From: Verrucomicrobiaceae bacterium
Lineage (GTDB): Bacteria; Verrucomicrobiota; Verrucomicrobiia; Verrucomicrobiales; Verrucomicrobiaceae
Direction of reading: 5' to 3'
NCBI GenBank assembly: GCA_016713035.1
Contig: JADJPW010000003.1
Location: 124,001-188,000, forward strand
DNA length: 64,000 bases
The position numbers were made by a program, and so were the translations under genes. The first letter of the stretch is position 1. Every line of letters starts with the position of its first letter. Under the pieces are notes generated by a model. It was not told where the DNA came from. It did no database searches and saw nothing but the letters and a program-made list of their open reading frames with translations. Shown piece after piece: positions 37,401 through 42,346 of the stretch.

Positions 37401-40282
37401 GTAAACTCTCCGTCACTAACAGTGTCGCCGTGGGTCTGCATACTCTTACCGTCCGAGCTACTCTCGCCACACCTTATCAGGCATGTAGCACGGATAAGAC
37501 GGTCTCCTACCGCGTGTGCCCGGTGCTCACTTGGACGCCTGCGACGTTGCCGAATGCTTCTGCTGACATCAATTACAACACCCTGCCCGGCACCCAGGTC
37601 ACAGCCAGTGGCGGCAGCGGCGGCTATACCTACTCCCTCAGTAGTGCACCAGCCTGGATGTCGATCGACAGCTCCACCGGTCAGCTCAGTGGTATCCCAT
37701 CTGCGCCAGCGAATGATGTCACCTTCACCGTCCTTGCCACCGACAGCGCAGGATGCCCCGGCAGCAAGGTGTACACCATCGACGTCGGCGGTCTGCGCCT
37801 CGGCAATTTTGTCTTCCATGATCAAAACATTGACGGCACATGGCAAACTGGTGAGCCCGGTGTGGCCGGAGCCATCGTGCAGCTCTTTACCCCAGGCGCA
37901 GACAATGCCCCCGGCGGCAGCGGCTCCAATGCGGACACTCAAATCGGAGCAAACATCACCACCGACTCGACTGGCCTCTATTCCTTCTCAGGCCTCGAAC
38001 CCGGCTCCTACTTCGTCAAAGTGACACCGCCAGCCAGCTACTCAGCCACGAGCGGCACACCATCCACTGCGGATGATGACATTGACAACAACAACGATGG
38101 CTCACAGCCCGGTGGTGCTGCCACTCCGCTCTTCAGCCCCGTGATCGCACTCGTCATCGATGCAGAGCCTATCAATGACGGAGACACCGACCCGAACAGC
38201 AACAACACCATCGACTTCGCACTCGCCGCTACCGTCTGTGTCGGAAATCTCGTCTTCAATGATGTCGATCACAACGGTTACTACAACACAGGGGACCAGC
38301 CGCTCGATGGCGTGAGCGTGAGGCTCTTTGCCGCCGGCAGTGATCCGCTGGTCGATCTACCCGTGGCATCCACACTCACCTCCGGTGGTGGTCACTACAG
38401 CCTCTGCGTCGCTCCTGGCACCTACTTCCTCCATATCCCACCATCGGACTTCTCTACTGTGCTCACAGGCCTCGCACCCACTCTGGCACCTGTCCCTGGC
38501 CCGGTCAGTGATCTCGATGACGATGCAGATCAGAACCTCCTCCCCACCAGCAAGGCGATCGTCTTCGGTGTCCGCACGGGCGACTTCACACTCGCCACCA
38601 ATGCAGCCCCCACAGCTGCCTCTGGTGAAACCGGTCACTTAGCCACCAGCGATGACGCATCTGACTCCAGTGTGAATCTCACCCTCGATCTAGGTCTCTA
38701 CACCGTCCCTGTCGCTGCCGCACCGCTCTCTGGCACTGTCCGTCGTGAGCTCAGCAGCCTCGACACGAGCACCACTCCCACCGAGCCACTCTCTGGCATC
38801 CAGGTCATTCTTTATACGGATACCAACAGCAGCGGCACTCTCGATTCTGGGGAAATGGCGGCCACTGGCACCACTACCACTGATTCTGGTGGCCAGTACC
38901 AGTTCGATCTCGTCCCACCGGGCGACTACCTCGTCATCCAGAGCCTCCAGCCCGGAGCAGAGGCCACTTACGACACCGATGGCGGCGATCTCTTCTGCAC
39001 CAGCGTCAGCATGGGTGGTCAGGCCGTCACTGGCATCGACTTCCGTCAGAGCATCACGCCAGACACCTTTGTCGAATGGCAAGCCGCCTATCCGAATGGC
39101 GCGGATAACGATGGCGATGCCTACTCCAGCCTCATCGAATACGCACTCGGCACCACACCTGGCCGTGCAGACGCACCTTGCTTCTGGTTGCAGCCTGATC
39201 AGGCCACTCAGACCTTCAGCGCCGTGCTCCATCGTGACATCAGCGGCCACCGCGACATCACCTATCGTCTCGAAGGCAGCTCCGATCTGCAAAGCTGGAC
39301 CCGCCTACAAATCGCCGCCACAGTCACTACCCATGCTGATGGCACTGAGACGCTGCGCTATCCCGCTCTCACACAGCCCTTCATCCGCCTCGCCATCGTG
39401 CTCGATGCCGATCTCAATGGTCAGCCAGAGCAGACCGCTACCACCCCAGTACTCGGCTGGCACCTGCACACCTTTGCCGCCTCTGCACAGACCTTCTCCA
39501 TGCCCCTACTGCGTCCCGCCGTCTATACTGGCAGCACCTCCAGTGCCACGGGCTCTGCACTGAAGTCTGGCCACACCTACTATGCAGAAGTCACCAGCGG
39601 CACAGACGCAGGCAAACGCTATGAAATCGATGAAGTCGCTAGCACCGCCGAAATGCTCATCTTTGAAAGCGGCGTTGCTCCAGCTGCCGCCACGCAGATC
39701 AGCATCCGCCCGCATTGGACGCTGCGCGAGCTGTTGCCCGTCACAGCCTTCCAGGCATCCAATGCACAAGAGAACGCAGATCGCATCCTCTGCTACGACG
39801 GCAGCGCCTTCCGTATCATCTGGCTCTACGCCGCTCCAGAGGGTCCGCGCTGGGTCCGCCGTGGAGATGCCACACTCGCAGATGTGGGCTCCACACCTCT
39901 GCGTCCAGATGAGGGTATCCTGGTCCACCCCCGCACTCAGAGCGTCACACTGCCGCTCATGGGAGAGGTGCGTGGCTATAAGATGGCTCTACAACCTCGC
40001 AGCGGCTCCCAACTCATCGCCTCCGGCACCCCGCTAGCTCAAAGCCCCGCCACACTCGGTCTCGATACCGCCGCAGGCTACCACGCATCTACCACAGAGA
40101 GCACCGCAGACCGCTTCCACCTCTGGCTCGGTGATGAAACTCCAGGAGCTTCCGGCTACCAGCGCCACTATTATCAGAGCACCGAAACAGCTCCACGCTG
40201 GATCGACTCCACCACAGGCGTGGATGTCACTCAGAGCCAGCTCAGTCAGCCTTTCCGTGCCTTCTTCCTCGTGAAGCCCTGA
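22274..40282 (+). CDS. Giant C main part: multi-domain SdrD-B/He_PIG/GEVED/FG-GAP surface protein
   Basis: 6002 codons open without a stop. Module order by position: He_PIG to 22710; SdrD-B 22717-23145; jelly-roll 23150-23880; two SdrD-B to 24730; eleven He_PIG to 27715; two GEVED domains (ending RLGEIEDHFI and RGEVEDHYIN) to 28708; eleven He_PIG to 31690; DUF11-like 31700-32040; twelve FG-GAP repeats 32060-34570 (such as GIGDVNGDGMLDLAVGA, with Ca-loop DxNxDG); DUF11-like to 35380; two He_PIG; a third GEVED 35930-36425; five He_PIG; three SdrD-B 37795-39055; and the C-terminal domain shared with giant B to the stop. Every module class is known from secreted adhesins or matrix proteins; adhesion or predation-like contact is inference. 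Its ATG at 22274 is a chance codon of the shifted frame, and true translation would begin at 20893. Confidence 0.87.
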   Translation: MAPIPGRQGVLAEGLQVAGGTPTTANGAGVSVTVRATDANGCYKDQAVSIQICPVITLSPATVPAAQVGVNYNTLPGTLISAAGGTPSYTFALAASPTPPAWLTITSGGQLGGTPPTSSGAQTFAVIATDANGCTGTRTYTLDTNAAGIGNLVFVDMNNDGIRQSTESGIPGITVQLWSTGADGLRGGGDDVKVGADIQTDWNGAYAFTGLAPYTYYVRIPAPPAFYPQVSANGDPADNGQNNDSNAIQPGGSGTEVFSPVITLTSGAEPASGVDGDDANTDSTVDFGFANLDPCYAANLFANPSFEFDGTPNATGTAMAVLGYNGTSTSFGAGINALQWIGNVNGSSGLGEPIQNVQVLPGNNTGTVSWIEAGKARHGRRMLLFQNTSACVSLRPVSGGWSSQLTAGKTYELSVWAANASAANASVIWDLGAASGQIFQIIGGATPGFYQYYTVPQSELTGTPVPNFTSADYTSTNWTLATANTAQPTWRQYRYTFRINPAATIAQIDSANFVLSGGTATNPLAADYVALCEITPPNALTLGGSIWDDANNNGIKDAGEAHFGAGSISGISLYKSTNVTVGDGDDILITTTATTAAAVNNYSFGSLAPGNYYVQFTPSTIQKTGGTPDTADNRENNDNNGIQPSGPGTQIRSPMIALAYGTESITDGDTNPDTEYTIDFGLWSGLCLGDQIFIDSNGNGLFDSGTDAVSGLTTLNVELLDNANTIITSTNPNASGQYLFRIYTPGSYKVRLPTPPSSAPLVAINSVTLDNSINNDNNGVQTGAQSTAIVSTTLTLTSGAEQPSGIGNDEKTLDIGLRACPAGTFSPAGATLPNAIVGTNYNTIGGTAVTATGGIGSYTYSLAAGFPAWMSINSASGQLAGTPTASATGVGVTIIATDTKGCSSSKAYTFNITCPAITLTYGSASQVTVGTAYTQDVGATALVSNGIGVTWNLFGAPAGFSIDPLNGKITVASTVPVGLYSLKIRATLVAPYNSCFMEKSPDYTFRVCPVLALNNINLTPPVGSPYSDTITVSNSTGGTVTFSTASAQPIGGWLTLASNGALSGTPPNTTPVTFTVTATDGNGCTGQRTYTITPGCPAITVTTATASPMALTRGTAMSTLTFSATGGGASTYIWSLNGTLPSGLTLNYSTPAASVTITGTPDDVESRTFTLTATTAGGCVGTSANFTINVDCPTMTITPSSAGPFTQYADITNVTFSVTNAKAPLSWSATNLPAGLTLSTAGVLDGIPTAAPATYNTVTIQVTDADNCTSSRVVPITITCPAVTVGAFTLADGIVGTAYTNVQLTASTAGAGVQTYTWSVSPALPAGLSLSTGGLITGTPSTPVGNATYRFTASNPNACTGFRDVDLRVLCPTITITDGAAMQSITGTAYTQTTGFSALVSNGIATTWSLVSPPAGFSIGPADGKLSVTSAVATGLYSLTVRATLVAPYTACSQTKAVSYRVCPVFTWTPASLPDAVVGSNYSSVATLLTATSNAAISSYTITTGPSWLSVNASGQLSGTPTTTATGINVTVTATDAYGCTGTYTDIIDVLCPAITITDGSSLTAQQPLPFTQLTGFTASVSNGRAVTWSLITPPAGFSIGSADGKISIAAGTTASLYTLTVRATLASPYQACYQNKTVSFRVCPAISLGDLTTPIIGSPYTHTLSASGGTGPYTYSDAGTLPTGWLTRTGDSLSGTPTSGVLNFTIIATDANGCQGSRTYTLTPGCPAITVNPPTMQTIFVGAPFTQVFTASGGTGSYSYSVTAGSIPAWATWNAATGTLSGTPQDGSALDFTITATDSASCTGSRLYQPVPVSTERGDDLVTINAADGVNKASNLLYMGAFLPDAENAFSIGDTDDGTNADDEDIAMPTQIYLGTQNTLTAAVTVPTNIALLSGSTGRIRGFVDWDEDPATAPNATLAQQILDTSRDYTFSFTPPYGTLPGTKRLRLRIQETGNNVTYNASTPTRLGEIEDHFITVVAAMDYGDHATWPLVGNVASSNIYIGSITPDAEALYPTTGNADADDSTASGGVDDEDLSLPNIPAVGSTPISIPVTLNLAALGATEANLSVFVDWNGNDSIDAGETFTQGNITTGGIKTVSVIPPATVTTGLKKVRVRIAEGTTAPTWNTSVTGVRGEVEDHYINVVCPSLAVSTTATSPLNLTRSTAMTNVTFTASGGSGTYTYTLNGTLPDGLTQSGGVISGTPTIAGQSRTITISATDSNGCTGTSANFIINVDCPTMTITPSSAGPFTQYADITNVTFSVTNAKAPLSWSATNLPAGLTLSTDGVLDGIPTAAPATYNTATVQVTDADNCTSSRVVPITITCPAVTVGAVTLADGIVGSPYTGVQFTASTAGVGVQTYTWSVSPALPAGLSLNASGLLTGIPTTPVAIASYRFTASNPNACTGFLDVDLRVLCPTITITDGAAMQSITGTAYTQATGFSASVSNGISTTWSLDSPPAGFSINSADGKLSVTSAVAANVYSLTVRSTLVAPYAMCSQTKSVSFRVCPIITITPDVPSVATPVIGTNTTITFTASGGTGPYTWTQANTLPSGMLFTPAVTNTTATLSGAPRQTIGRTINLTATDANGCTSALFSYSIAPVCPSMVINDGVAMLSEAGTTYTQSTGFSASVSNGVGVSWSLVSPPAGFSIDTTDGKLTVANTVTTGLYPLTVRARLITPYTACFVDKAVNFRVCPVFTWTPASLPDAVVGSNFTDPSTLVTATGSGSITSYSLTGAPAWLSIDNNGQLSGTPLASAAAVSFTISAIDANGCTGSVTRSVAVVCPVITISGGVAMQSIEGSSYTQDTGFSASSSLTGGYSWSLVSPPVGFSIGSTDGRLSVSNALTAGVYSVTVRATAASFISCSNDQTFSFRVCPVLALNAINLIPVVGSPYSDTITVSNSTGGTVTYSTASAQPIGGWLTLASNGALSGTPPNTSPVTLTVTATDGNGCTGQRTYTITPGCSAITITTATASPMAITRGVAMSTLTFSASGGGASNYNWTLNGSLPDGLSFNNSTPDASVSITGTPTAIGSSTFRVTATLPNGCSGLSNDFTINVDCPTMQITPQWAGPFVQGQPVAGIQFQVTNAVPPLSWSGSDLPDGLMIDETTGLLSGTPIADVGTYYATVFVKDAEGCKSNQVVEIRIAKGPDIYLEKSVMNIENGSTKSSEAGKRIEYTLNYGNIGDSGAAFVKISDAIPEGTTFVPGSIRGVEDGGIVNLVSKGANGRVGAIEITWPWMPGPGAYVGERLRCYGMQADTTAKISQTVGNFSATLNNLARFGSDVAVIGDVDQDGILDLAVGSYLYDSGSGATGAVFILFRNADGTIRSHVLISEKAGGLPGGSIPIGAQFGTSVTGIGDFDKDGVPDIAVGAPQQTTIGVLHVLFLNADGTVKASQQITENVGGFDGSFTSGMRFGAAVDLLGDINLDGVPDLVVGAPVEGSGSAYILLMKTNHDGTVLKWLQLNEDTGLPDLFGTAVTGIGDVNGDGMLDLAVGAVRDTTRGSSVQIYSLNTDGKPQSSTLFDGTESIFGGVVARASRFGTALAGGVDFNQDGIADLVVGAYGDDGAPVGTRPFAGAAYIVHMGRDMLPMSMIKLSAATQPSLAGLDSSDNFGFGVAVSTDLNGDGYPDIIGGAPQDDDGGSNRGAIWELYLQQNKALPCTINGSHVQAGTLTSPPASAEIMDSPVTKIASSQHPDLGINLNNSEEFGSAVTGIGDINGDGYNDIAIGAWKEMVSGVQYGAVYILLMGENRTITAIQRITLGDGGFGGTLLANDRFGCSLAALGDIRGDGTTALAVGAYNDDDGAANSNRGAVWILFIDSKAKVIDQVKISSTSGGFTTLTDSDNFGYSLAALPDLNNDGVPELLASAYGDDTGGTDRGAAYVLSLKNDGTVNGYNKIAEGLSSFPTGLLDNGDRLGCSVASLGDLNGDGYQDIALGAEQDDDGGTNRGALYVCLLNNKAGVGSLQKISSTTGGFSGTLDASDFFGCSMTSMGDLNGDGLADLLVGAKNDDDVPVGGTGSNRGALWLLNLNADGTAASWRKTSAAAASMSSQLAVGDLFGHAVGNVGDIDGDGRPEIAGGAPIHADGGTARGAVWIANTTPYGYYSSGTYEKIVTANALGKWMNFTVDQTVPPGTSIVWSIYNAAGDKMHFGPSPMTSGPIDVSYIDASENVLIVRAELSSTSSSIAPVINGWDITYDSTESRAITFQVTVNEPAPEGLKEVINTAQIESLTPDTNPDNNSSSANIGLLCTDVVVTSSVNTPTAHYGQTVEFTLDWNVNGPEDAVNAVLNSTLPPGFTFVSASLSPDSISGQELTWNLGSPPVLGGSTITILATVSPGTPLGTYSLQAQISNERQEADLTNNLTETQITLECPKITVTTSSLPNGTAGSSYGSYYLNATTEGPGQPTQTYTWSVTPALPAGLTFSAGGEISGTPSVASAPTTYTFSVTNQFGCSNSVQLTLTILCPAITVNPVTMPTIFVNVPFSRTFTATGGSGTYTFSVSAGSIPVWATWNAATATLSGTPPDATALDFTITATDASTGGCTGSRRYQPVPVSTDYGDHPAFPGVYNLVSPHIFLGTSITDAESSAPSTGNGDADDSTAGGRLDDEDLALASIPATGTTNLSIPVTLNLAALGASEANLRVFIDWSGNNLMEAGETFTLSDILTGGTLLVPVTPSTNVTLGPKKVRLRIGASTSLPTFSSNPATPVYGEVEDHFINVVCPTINVATTASNPLNLNRNTPMTNVTFTATGGVGTYTYALNGTLPDGLTHTGGVISGTPTIAGQSRTVTITATDSNGCTGTSANFVINVDCATMTISPSSAGPFTQYATISDVQFLVSNAKAPLSWSASNLPAGLSLSSTGQLYGTPTANPGTYNTVTVQVTDADNCNASQVIPVTISCPSVNVTTNSLPNGIVGTLYPSIQFEATTTGAAPLSQNYTWSVSPALPNGLTLSPSGSLSGTPRVPSSLTSYRFTATNQTGCSGFIDISFAITCPSIVIQDGTAMMSTVGTAYTQSTGFSASVSNGIGVTWSLVTPPTGFSIGSNDGKLSVTNSVAVGLHTLTVRATLATPYQACSTDKTVSYRVCPVLTWTPATLPNASADINYNTLPGTQVTASGGSGGYTYSLSSAPAWMSIDSSTGQLSGIPSAPANDVTFTVLATDSAGCPGSKVYTIDVGGLRLGNFVFHDQNIDGTWQTGEPGVAGAIVQLFTPGADNAPGGSGSNADTQIGANITTDSTGLYSFSGLEPGSYFVKVTPPASYSATSGTPSTADDDIDNNNDGSQPGGAATPLFSPVIALVIDAEPINDGDTDPNSNNTIDFALAATVCVGNLVFNDVDHNGYYNTGDQPLDGVSVRLFAAGSDPLVDLPVASTLTSGGGHYSLCVAPGTYFLHIPPSDFSTVLTGLAPTLAPVPGPVSDLDDDADQNLLPTSKAIVFGVRTGDFTLATNAAPTAASGETGHLATSDDASDSSVNLTLDLGLYTVPVAAAPLSGTVRRELSSLDTSTTPTEPLSGIQVILYTDTNSSGTLDSGEMAATGTTTTDSGGQYQFDLVPPGDYLVIQSLQPGAEATYDTDGGDLFCTSVSMGGQAVTGIDFRQSITPDTFVEWQAAYPNGADNDGDAYSSLIEYALGTTPGRADAPCFWLQPDQATQTFSAVLHRDISGHRDITYRLEGSSDLQSWTRLQIAATVTTHADGTETLRYPALTQPFIRLAIVLDADLNGQPEQTATTPVLGWHLHTFAASAQTFSMPLLRPAVYTGSTSSATGSALKSGHTYYAEVTSGTDAGKRYEIDEVASTAEMLIFESGVAPAAATQISIRPHWTLRELLPVTAFQASNAQENADRILCYDGSAFRIIWLYAAPEGPRWVRRGDATLADVGSTPLRPDEGILVHPRTQSVTLPLMGEVRGYKMALQPRSGSQLIASGTPLAQSPATLGLDTAAGYHASTTESTADRFHLWLGDETPGASGYQRHYYQSTETAPRWIDSTTGVDVTQSQLSQPFRAFFLVKP
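22297..22301 (+). other. Single-base frameshift in a G-run of giant C
   Basis: Removing one G from the five-G run restores the repeat as SYTWTAGVLAEGLQVAGGTP, a normal He_PIG stretch. The span 20893-40282 is 19390 bp, one more than a multiple of three, so one extra base explains everything. The intact product would be about 6462 residues. A homopolymer is a classic site both for sequencing error and for slipped-strand phase variation. Confidence 0.82.
25841..25984 (+). repeat. 144-bp exact repeat in giant C, copy 1
   Basis: Identical to 28973-29116 over 144 bases, inside the He_PIG unit CPTMTITPSSAGPFTQ. The following two units also recur in the same order at lower identity. Confidence 0.85.
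28973..29116 (+). repeat. 144-bp exact repeat in giant C, copy 2
   Basis: Partner of 25841-25984, at an offset of 3132 bp, an exact multiple of three. This suggests an in-frame block duplication of several He_PIG units followed by partial divergence. Confidence 0.85.
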
Positions 40283-40335
40283 TCAAGGGCCGCCGGCATC
40301 TGCCCCACGGATTCACGACAGCGTATCTCAGTACG

Positions 40336-40360
40336 AAAAAACCCTCCCGTGAGGGAGGGT
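40336..40360 (-). terminator. Intrinsic terminator after tRNA-Leu
   Basis: On the minus strand ACCCTCCC-TCAC-GGGAGGGT is an 8-bp GC-rich stem followed by TTTTTT. The first base of the stem is the last A of the tRNA CCA end. This is the best terminator in the window and closes the minus-strand set that begins at 43729. Confidence 0.9.
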
Positions 40361-40444
40361 GGTGCTCGGGAAGGGACTCGAACCCTTAAGCCTTTCGGCA
40401 CAAGATCCTTAGTCTTGCGCGTATACCAATTCCGCCACCCGAGC
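40360..40444 (-). tRNA. tRNA-Leu, anticodon AAG
   Basis: The cloverleaf reads cleanly on the minus strand. The acceptor GCTCGGG pairs with CCCGAGC, followed by A and an encoded CCA. The D arm is GCGGAATTGGTATACGC. The anticodon stem is CAAGA/TCTTG with loop CTAAGGA. The variable arm is long (GTGCCGAAAGGC), which is typical of class II Leu, and the T arm is AAGGGTTCGAGTCCCTT. With T33 fixed as the only T in the loop, positions 34-36 are A-A-G, decoding CUN leucine codons. A34 is uncommon in bacterial Leu tRNAs, which normally use GAG; it would be expected to need deamination to inosine. Confidence 0.92.
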
Positions 40445-40574
40445 GAGGGCTGCTGGAAGCAGGGGCGCGGAGTATAGCGCTACCATTGTTGATGCAAGGC
40501 ATTTGTTGCTCTCTTCTCTCTTTTTGCAGCAGAGGGCTTTTTGCATCTCCTGACCTGTTTCCCCAGCTCTGCAC

Positions 40575-40952
40575 TCATCCATGCCGAAAACGCAAATCTT
40601 TGATTTTTGCCTCTGGTAGCCGCGCTTGGAGTCGTAGCAGGATTTTTCCCTTTTCCATGCTCAGAGCATGATGTGCACTGGGTTGCAGTAAGCGCACCGT
40701 CAGCACCCCCCGCGCGATGCTATCCGGCTTGGTAAGCCGAAAGAGCAAATCACCCACAATCTGCTGCCAGGCCTCTAGCACGTCTTCGAGCCGCACACGG
40801 TCTGCTAGGCCACACTGCGCCATGATACGCGGTGCCAGATCCGCCACACTGAGCGCGGAAAGCACATCGGACGGCCCTTCATCGATTCCACGCCATGCCG
40901 CGATCAGCCGTTTCCGGTGATTTTGACGTGCGGTGGGTAGGCGGTCGGACAC
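40575..40952 (-). CDS. DUF721 (DciA-like) protein
   Basis: 125 residues, small and basic. The C-terminal two-thirds match the DUF721 pattern: VLEAWQQIVGDLLFRLTKPDSI, then VLTVRLLQPSAHHALSMEKG and the terminal LLRLQARLPEAKIKDLRFRHG. DUF721 includes DciA, the ancestral loader or partner of the replicative DnaB helicase in bacteria lacking DnaC, but many family members are uncharacterised. Here the N-terminal part (MSDRLPTARQNHRKRLIAAWRG) is short and positively charged. It follows rsmI by about 40 bp on the same strand and precedes the tRNA-Leu gene. The role is inferred from family membership only. Confidence 0.8.
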   Translation of the reverse strand: MSDRLPTARQNHRKRLIAAWRGIDEGPSDVLSALSVADLAPRIMAQCGLADRVRLEDVLEAWQQIVGDLLFRLTKPDSIARGVLTVRLLQPSAHHALSMEKGKILLRLQARLPEAKIKDLRFRHG

Positions 40953-40992
40953 GAGGAAGATTGTATGGATAAAAAGGCTGTACGCTGACTTT

Positions 40993-41799
40993 TTACCATG
41001 TCAGCCACTTCGGACTTTCGACCGGAGCGATCAGCAGCGTGATCTCACCTTTCGGCGGCTTTTTTTGAAAATGCGCTAGCACCTGCGCAGCAGCCCCACG
41101 CTGGAACTCACCGAATTTTTTCGTCAGTTCGCGTGCTACCACGACTCGACGCTCGGGCGCAGCCGTCGCGAGCATTTCGAGCGTATCGACCAGCCGATAG
41201 GGGCTCTCAAAGTAGATGCTCGTCGCCTCACGAGCTAGTGCCGTGGCTAATTCGTTCCCCCGGGCTCCTTTTTTGTGCGCGAGGAAGCCACCAAAGTAAA
41301 AGGGCGTCGTGGGCAGGCCACTCGCCGCGAGCGCAGTGAGCACCGCACTCGGGCCTGGCAGACTGTCGATATAAAAGCCTGCCGCCACCGTCGCCGCTAC
41401 GAGGCGCTGCCCTGGATCACTGATCGTCGGCATACCTGCATCTGAGATGAGTGCCACGCTGCCACCTCCACGCATTTGATCGAGTAGCTGAGGGATGCGA
41501 TAGGCCTCATTGTGCTCATTGAGGCTCACCAGCCGCACTTTAAAGCCTAGATGCTTCATCAGCATCCCGCTACGACGTGTATCCTCACAGGCGACTAGGC
41601 TGGCCCCACGTAGCGTGTCCACTGCACGTCCCGTGATGTCTCCTAGATTGCCGATCGGAGTCGCGACGAGATGCAGACCTGCGGGGATCGCAGATGGCAG
41701 ATTGCAGTCTCCACCTTCGAGGCTCCAACTCTCCTCCTCTTCGAGCATCACACTCTCTGAGGCGGGAGTCCCCTCCTCACCATCCTTCGGAGAGCTCAT
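40993..41799 (-). CDS. rsmI: 16S rRNA 2'-O-ribose C1402 methyltransferase
   Basis: About 268 residues from MSSPKDGEEGTPASESV at 41799. The frame is open upstream, but that part overlaps lptE, so this internal ATG with a 23-bp overlap is the likely start. A Glu-rich lead of about 30 residues precedes the RsmI core: GLHLVATPIGNLGDITGRAV, LVACEDTRRSGMLMKHLG, NEHNE, SVALISDAGMPTISDPG, PGPSAVLTALAASGLPT, FYFGGFLAHKK and the C-terminal ARELTKKFGEFQRG. RsmI uses S-adenosylmethionine to methylate C1402 of 16S rRNA, improving decoding fidelity. The overlap suggests translational coupling to the LptE-like gene. Confidence 0.95.
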   Translation of the reverse strand: MSSPKDGEEGTPASESVMLEEEESWSLEGGDCNLPSAIPAGLHLVATPIGNLGDITGRAVDTLRGASLVACEDTRRSGMLMKHLGFKVRLVSLNEHNEAYRIPQLLDQMRGGGSVALISDAGMPTISDPGQRLVAATVAAGFYIDSLPGPSAVLTALAASGLPTTPFYFGGFLAHKKGARGNELATALAREATSIYFESPYRLVDTLEMLATAAPERRVVVARELTKKFGEFQRGAAAQVLAHFQKKPPKGEITLLIAPVESPKWLTW

Positions 41800-42286
41800 T
41801 GGCGAGATTGGTGCCGAGGCGCTGGGCGGCGTCCTCCAGCGCCTGTGTCTCGGAAAGCTGCACATTTGGATCGAGGAAGATAAATGACTCACCCGTCTGG
41901 AAGTGGCTGTGCAAGACTCGACCATTACGATCCTGGATGTCATAAGTAACTTCCAGCGTCAGGCGCATCTGCGAGCTGCGCAGGATGTTTGTACGATCCG
42001 AGCGGTATTGGGAGCGATTCACTCCTTGGATTGTACCGACGAGCACAGCATCTGCATTGCGGCGATCGACGATCTGGTAGGCTCCGTGATTCTGGAGCTG
42101 CTTGATGACCGCATTGGTCACATTCACCGCCAAGCGTGGCTCCAAGGTCATGTTTTTAAAGGCGGGGACCGCTAGAGTGCGAATGTCACGCAGATGTGCC
42201 GGTTTTTGTCCACCGAGGTGGTAACCCGCACAACTCGTGAGTAGGAGGCATACAGGCAAAAGCAGCGCAGCAAAGAAGCGTTTCAT
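41777..42286 (-). CDS. lptE: LptE-like outer-membrane lipoprotein
   Basis: 169 residues. A lipoprotein signal with lipobox LLLTSC (Cys19) begins the protein, followed by AGYHLGGQKPAHLRDIRTLAVP, the usual opening of LptE/RlpB-type proteins in non-enteric Gram-negatives. FKNMTLEPRLAVNVTNAVIKQL and the C-terminal ALEDAAQRLGTNLANELSEGW complete the pattern. LptE partners LptD in placing lipopolysaccharide in the outer leaflet. It follows the BamD-like gene by about 60 bp and overlaps rsmI. The neighbour pair (BamD-like, LptE-like) fits an outer-membrane biogenesis cluster. The assignment rests on the lipobox and the overall pattern, since LptE sequences diverge strongly. Confidence 0.8.
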   Translation of the reverse strand: MKRFFAALLLPVCLLLTSCAGYHLGGQKPAHLRDIRTLAVPAFKNMTLEPRLAVNVTNAVIKQLQNHGAYQIVDRRNADAVLVGTIQGVNRSQYRSDRTNILRSSQMRLTLEVTYDIQDRNGRVLHSHFQTGESFIFLDPNVQLSETQALEDAAQRLGTNLANELSEGW

Positions 42287-42346
42287 CAGGGAGACGGGAG
42301 GAGATGATCAATAGCAGGTGATGCAGGGAGCAAACGGTCGAGGAAA

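Noticed and set aside
20893..40282. Repeat array mistaken for CRISPR or mobile element
   Set aside because: The repeats are in-frame protein domains of 85 or more codons, with no short direct repeats and spacers, no cas genes and no transposase.
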